Part shown: piece after piece, positions 63,814 through 64,000 of the stretch
Position numbering within the stretch: position 1 is the first letter of the stretch
How the letters are laid out: the number at the start of each line of letters is the position of its first letter
NCBI GenBank assembly: GCA_042088665.1
Contig: JBELMB010000005.1
Location: 1 to 64,000, forward strand
Length of the DNA: 64,000 nt
Reading direction: 5' to 3'
Source: JBELMB01 sp042088665
Lineage (GTDB): Bacteria > Pseudomonadota > Alphaproteobacteria > Rhodobacterales > Rhodobacteraceae
Program-made: the position numbers and the translations under genes
Notes under the pieces: model-generated
Told to the model about the DNA's origin: nothing
The model's input: the letters and a program-made list of their open reading frames with translations, nothing else
The model's database searches: none

Positions 63814-64000
63814 GTGCACCCAGTACTGCGTATCATACTGACCCGCCTCGCATTGGGGGTTCTGACACTTCTGGTTGTGTCCATCGTGATTTTCGGCGCG
63901 GTTAATCTGCTTCCCGGGGATTTTGCACAGGCCATTCTCGGGCAAGGTGCCACAGACGAAGCCGTCGCCGCCATCCGTGCGGACCTCGGTCTCAACGATC
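63814..64000 (+). CDS. N-terminal part of a DppB/OppB-like ABC transporter permease (cut by window edge)
   Basis: The frame starts at GTG 63814 with AGGG upstream and stays open to the window end (62 codons seen). It encodes a basic N-terminus, the first TM helix (LALGVLTLLVVSIVIFGAVN) and LLPGDFAQAILGQ, then a stretch ending ATDEAVAAIRADLGLND. This is the standard beginning of the first permease of dipeptide/oligopeptide (and nickel) ABC importers. The substrate-binding protein and other subunits would lie beyond the window or elsewhere. Confidence 0.85.
   Translation, partial: MHPVLRIILTRLALGVLTLLVVSIVIFGAVNLLPGDFAQAILGQGATDEAVAAIRADLGLND

Noticed and set aside
1..64000. tRNA, rRNA, CRISPR arrays, insertion sequences, prophage or integrase genes
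   Set aside because: Looked for by eye (cloverleaf-like T-loop GTTCRA motifs, regularly spaced repeats, transposase/integrase motifs) and none could be supported.

Overview
The window looks like one chromosome segment of a marine Roseobacter-group alphaproteobacterium (Rhodobacteraceae). The evidence is protein-level resemblance throughout (FlgE/FlgK/MotB, MnmG, HemW, UbiG and others), a gene order typical of that group (rho-mnmE-mnmG-rsmG-parA-parB, hemW-rdgB-rph | hrcA-grpE), 16-bp parS sites, GC-rich coding DNA over most of the window, and frequent ATGA-type start/stop overlaps. No rRNA, tRNA, CRISPR array, insertion sequence or prophage was recognised.

Layout. 1-9.1 kb: a minus-strand flagellar block (motB, flgE, flgK, flgL, flgI, motA and a large secreted protein of unknown function). 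The motA end is clearly richer in AT than the rest. 9.4-12.1 kb: a small surface-polysaccharide locus (sugar phosphotransferase, SDR epimerase, divergent Wza-like export lipoprotein). 12.2-14.0 kb: a cytochrome c and a divergent MFS transporter. 14.0-20.2 kb: smr, mltA and a Tim44-like gene on the minus strand, fxsA and secB on the plus strand, then dnaQ, coaE, aroE and maf on the minus strand. 20.2-20.74 kb: an AT-rich region with DnaA-box-like sites that I propose as the replication origin, followed by a rho leader. 20.7-27.5 kb: rho, mnmE, mnmG, rsmG, parA, parB. Two perfect parS sites lie at the start of mnmG and in rsmG, and a one-mismatch copy lies in coaE. 27.5-34.4 kb: hemW, rdgB and rph (minus), hrcA and grpE (plus), mutS (minus).

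34.5-47.9 kb is mostly housekeeping: maeB, a PfkB kinase, a secreted MsrA, a DUF1810 protein, a GNAT enzyme, argG, a membrane protein, ilvA, a divergent HPt / receiver-PP2C signalling pair, two NUDIX hydrolases, hslO and a CCA/poly(A) polymerase. 48.0-53.6 kb: three tandem ABC exporter half-transporters. A 12-codon ORF with a perfect ribosome-binding site and a hairpin precede them, a layout that suggests attenuation. 53.7-57.7 kb: an RNA methyltransferase, a BacNav-type voltage-gated sodium channel, two L,D-transpeptidase-family proteins and a CAP-domain lipoprotein. 57.8-64 kb: a small secreted Ala-rich protein, hemH, a methyltransferase abutting comF, grxC, a probable internally deleted carbon-nitrogen hydrolase remnant, a MarR regulator, ubiG, a proline iminopeptidase and the start of a peptide-type ABC permease cut by the window edge.

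Most notable observations: the candidate origin with its parS cluster; parS embedded in the mnmG translation start; the leader ORF ahead of the triple ABC exporter operon; a 24-nt perfect repeat that forms the tail of two hairpin terminators; and the deleted nitrilase-family remnant. All function calls come from reading the sequence and from family knowledge; no searches were run.
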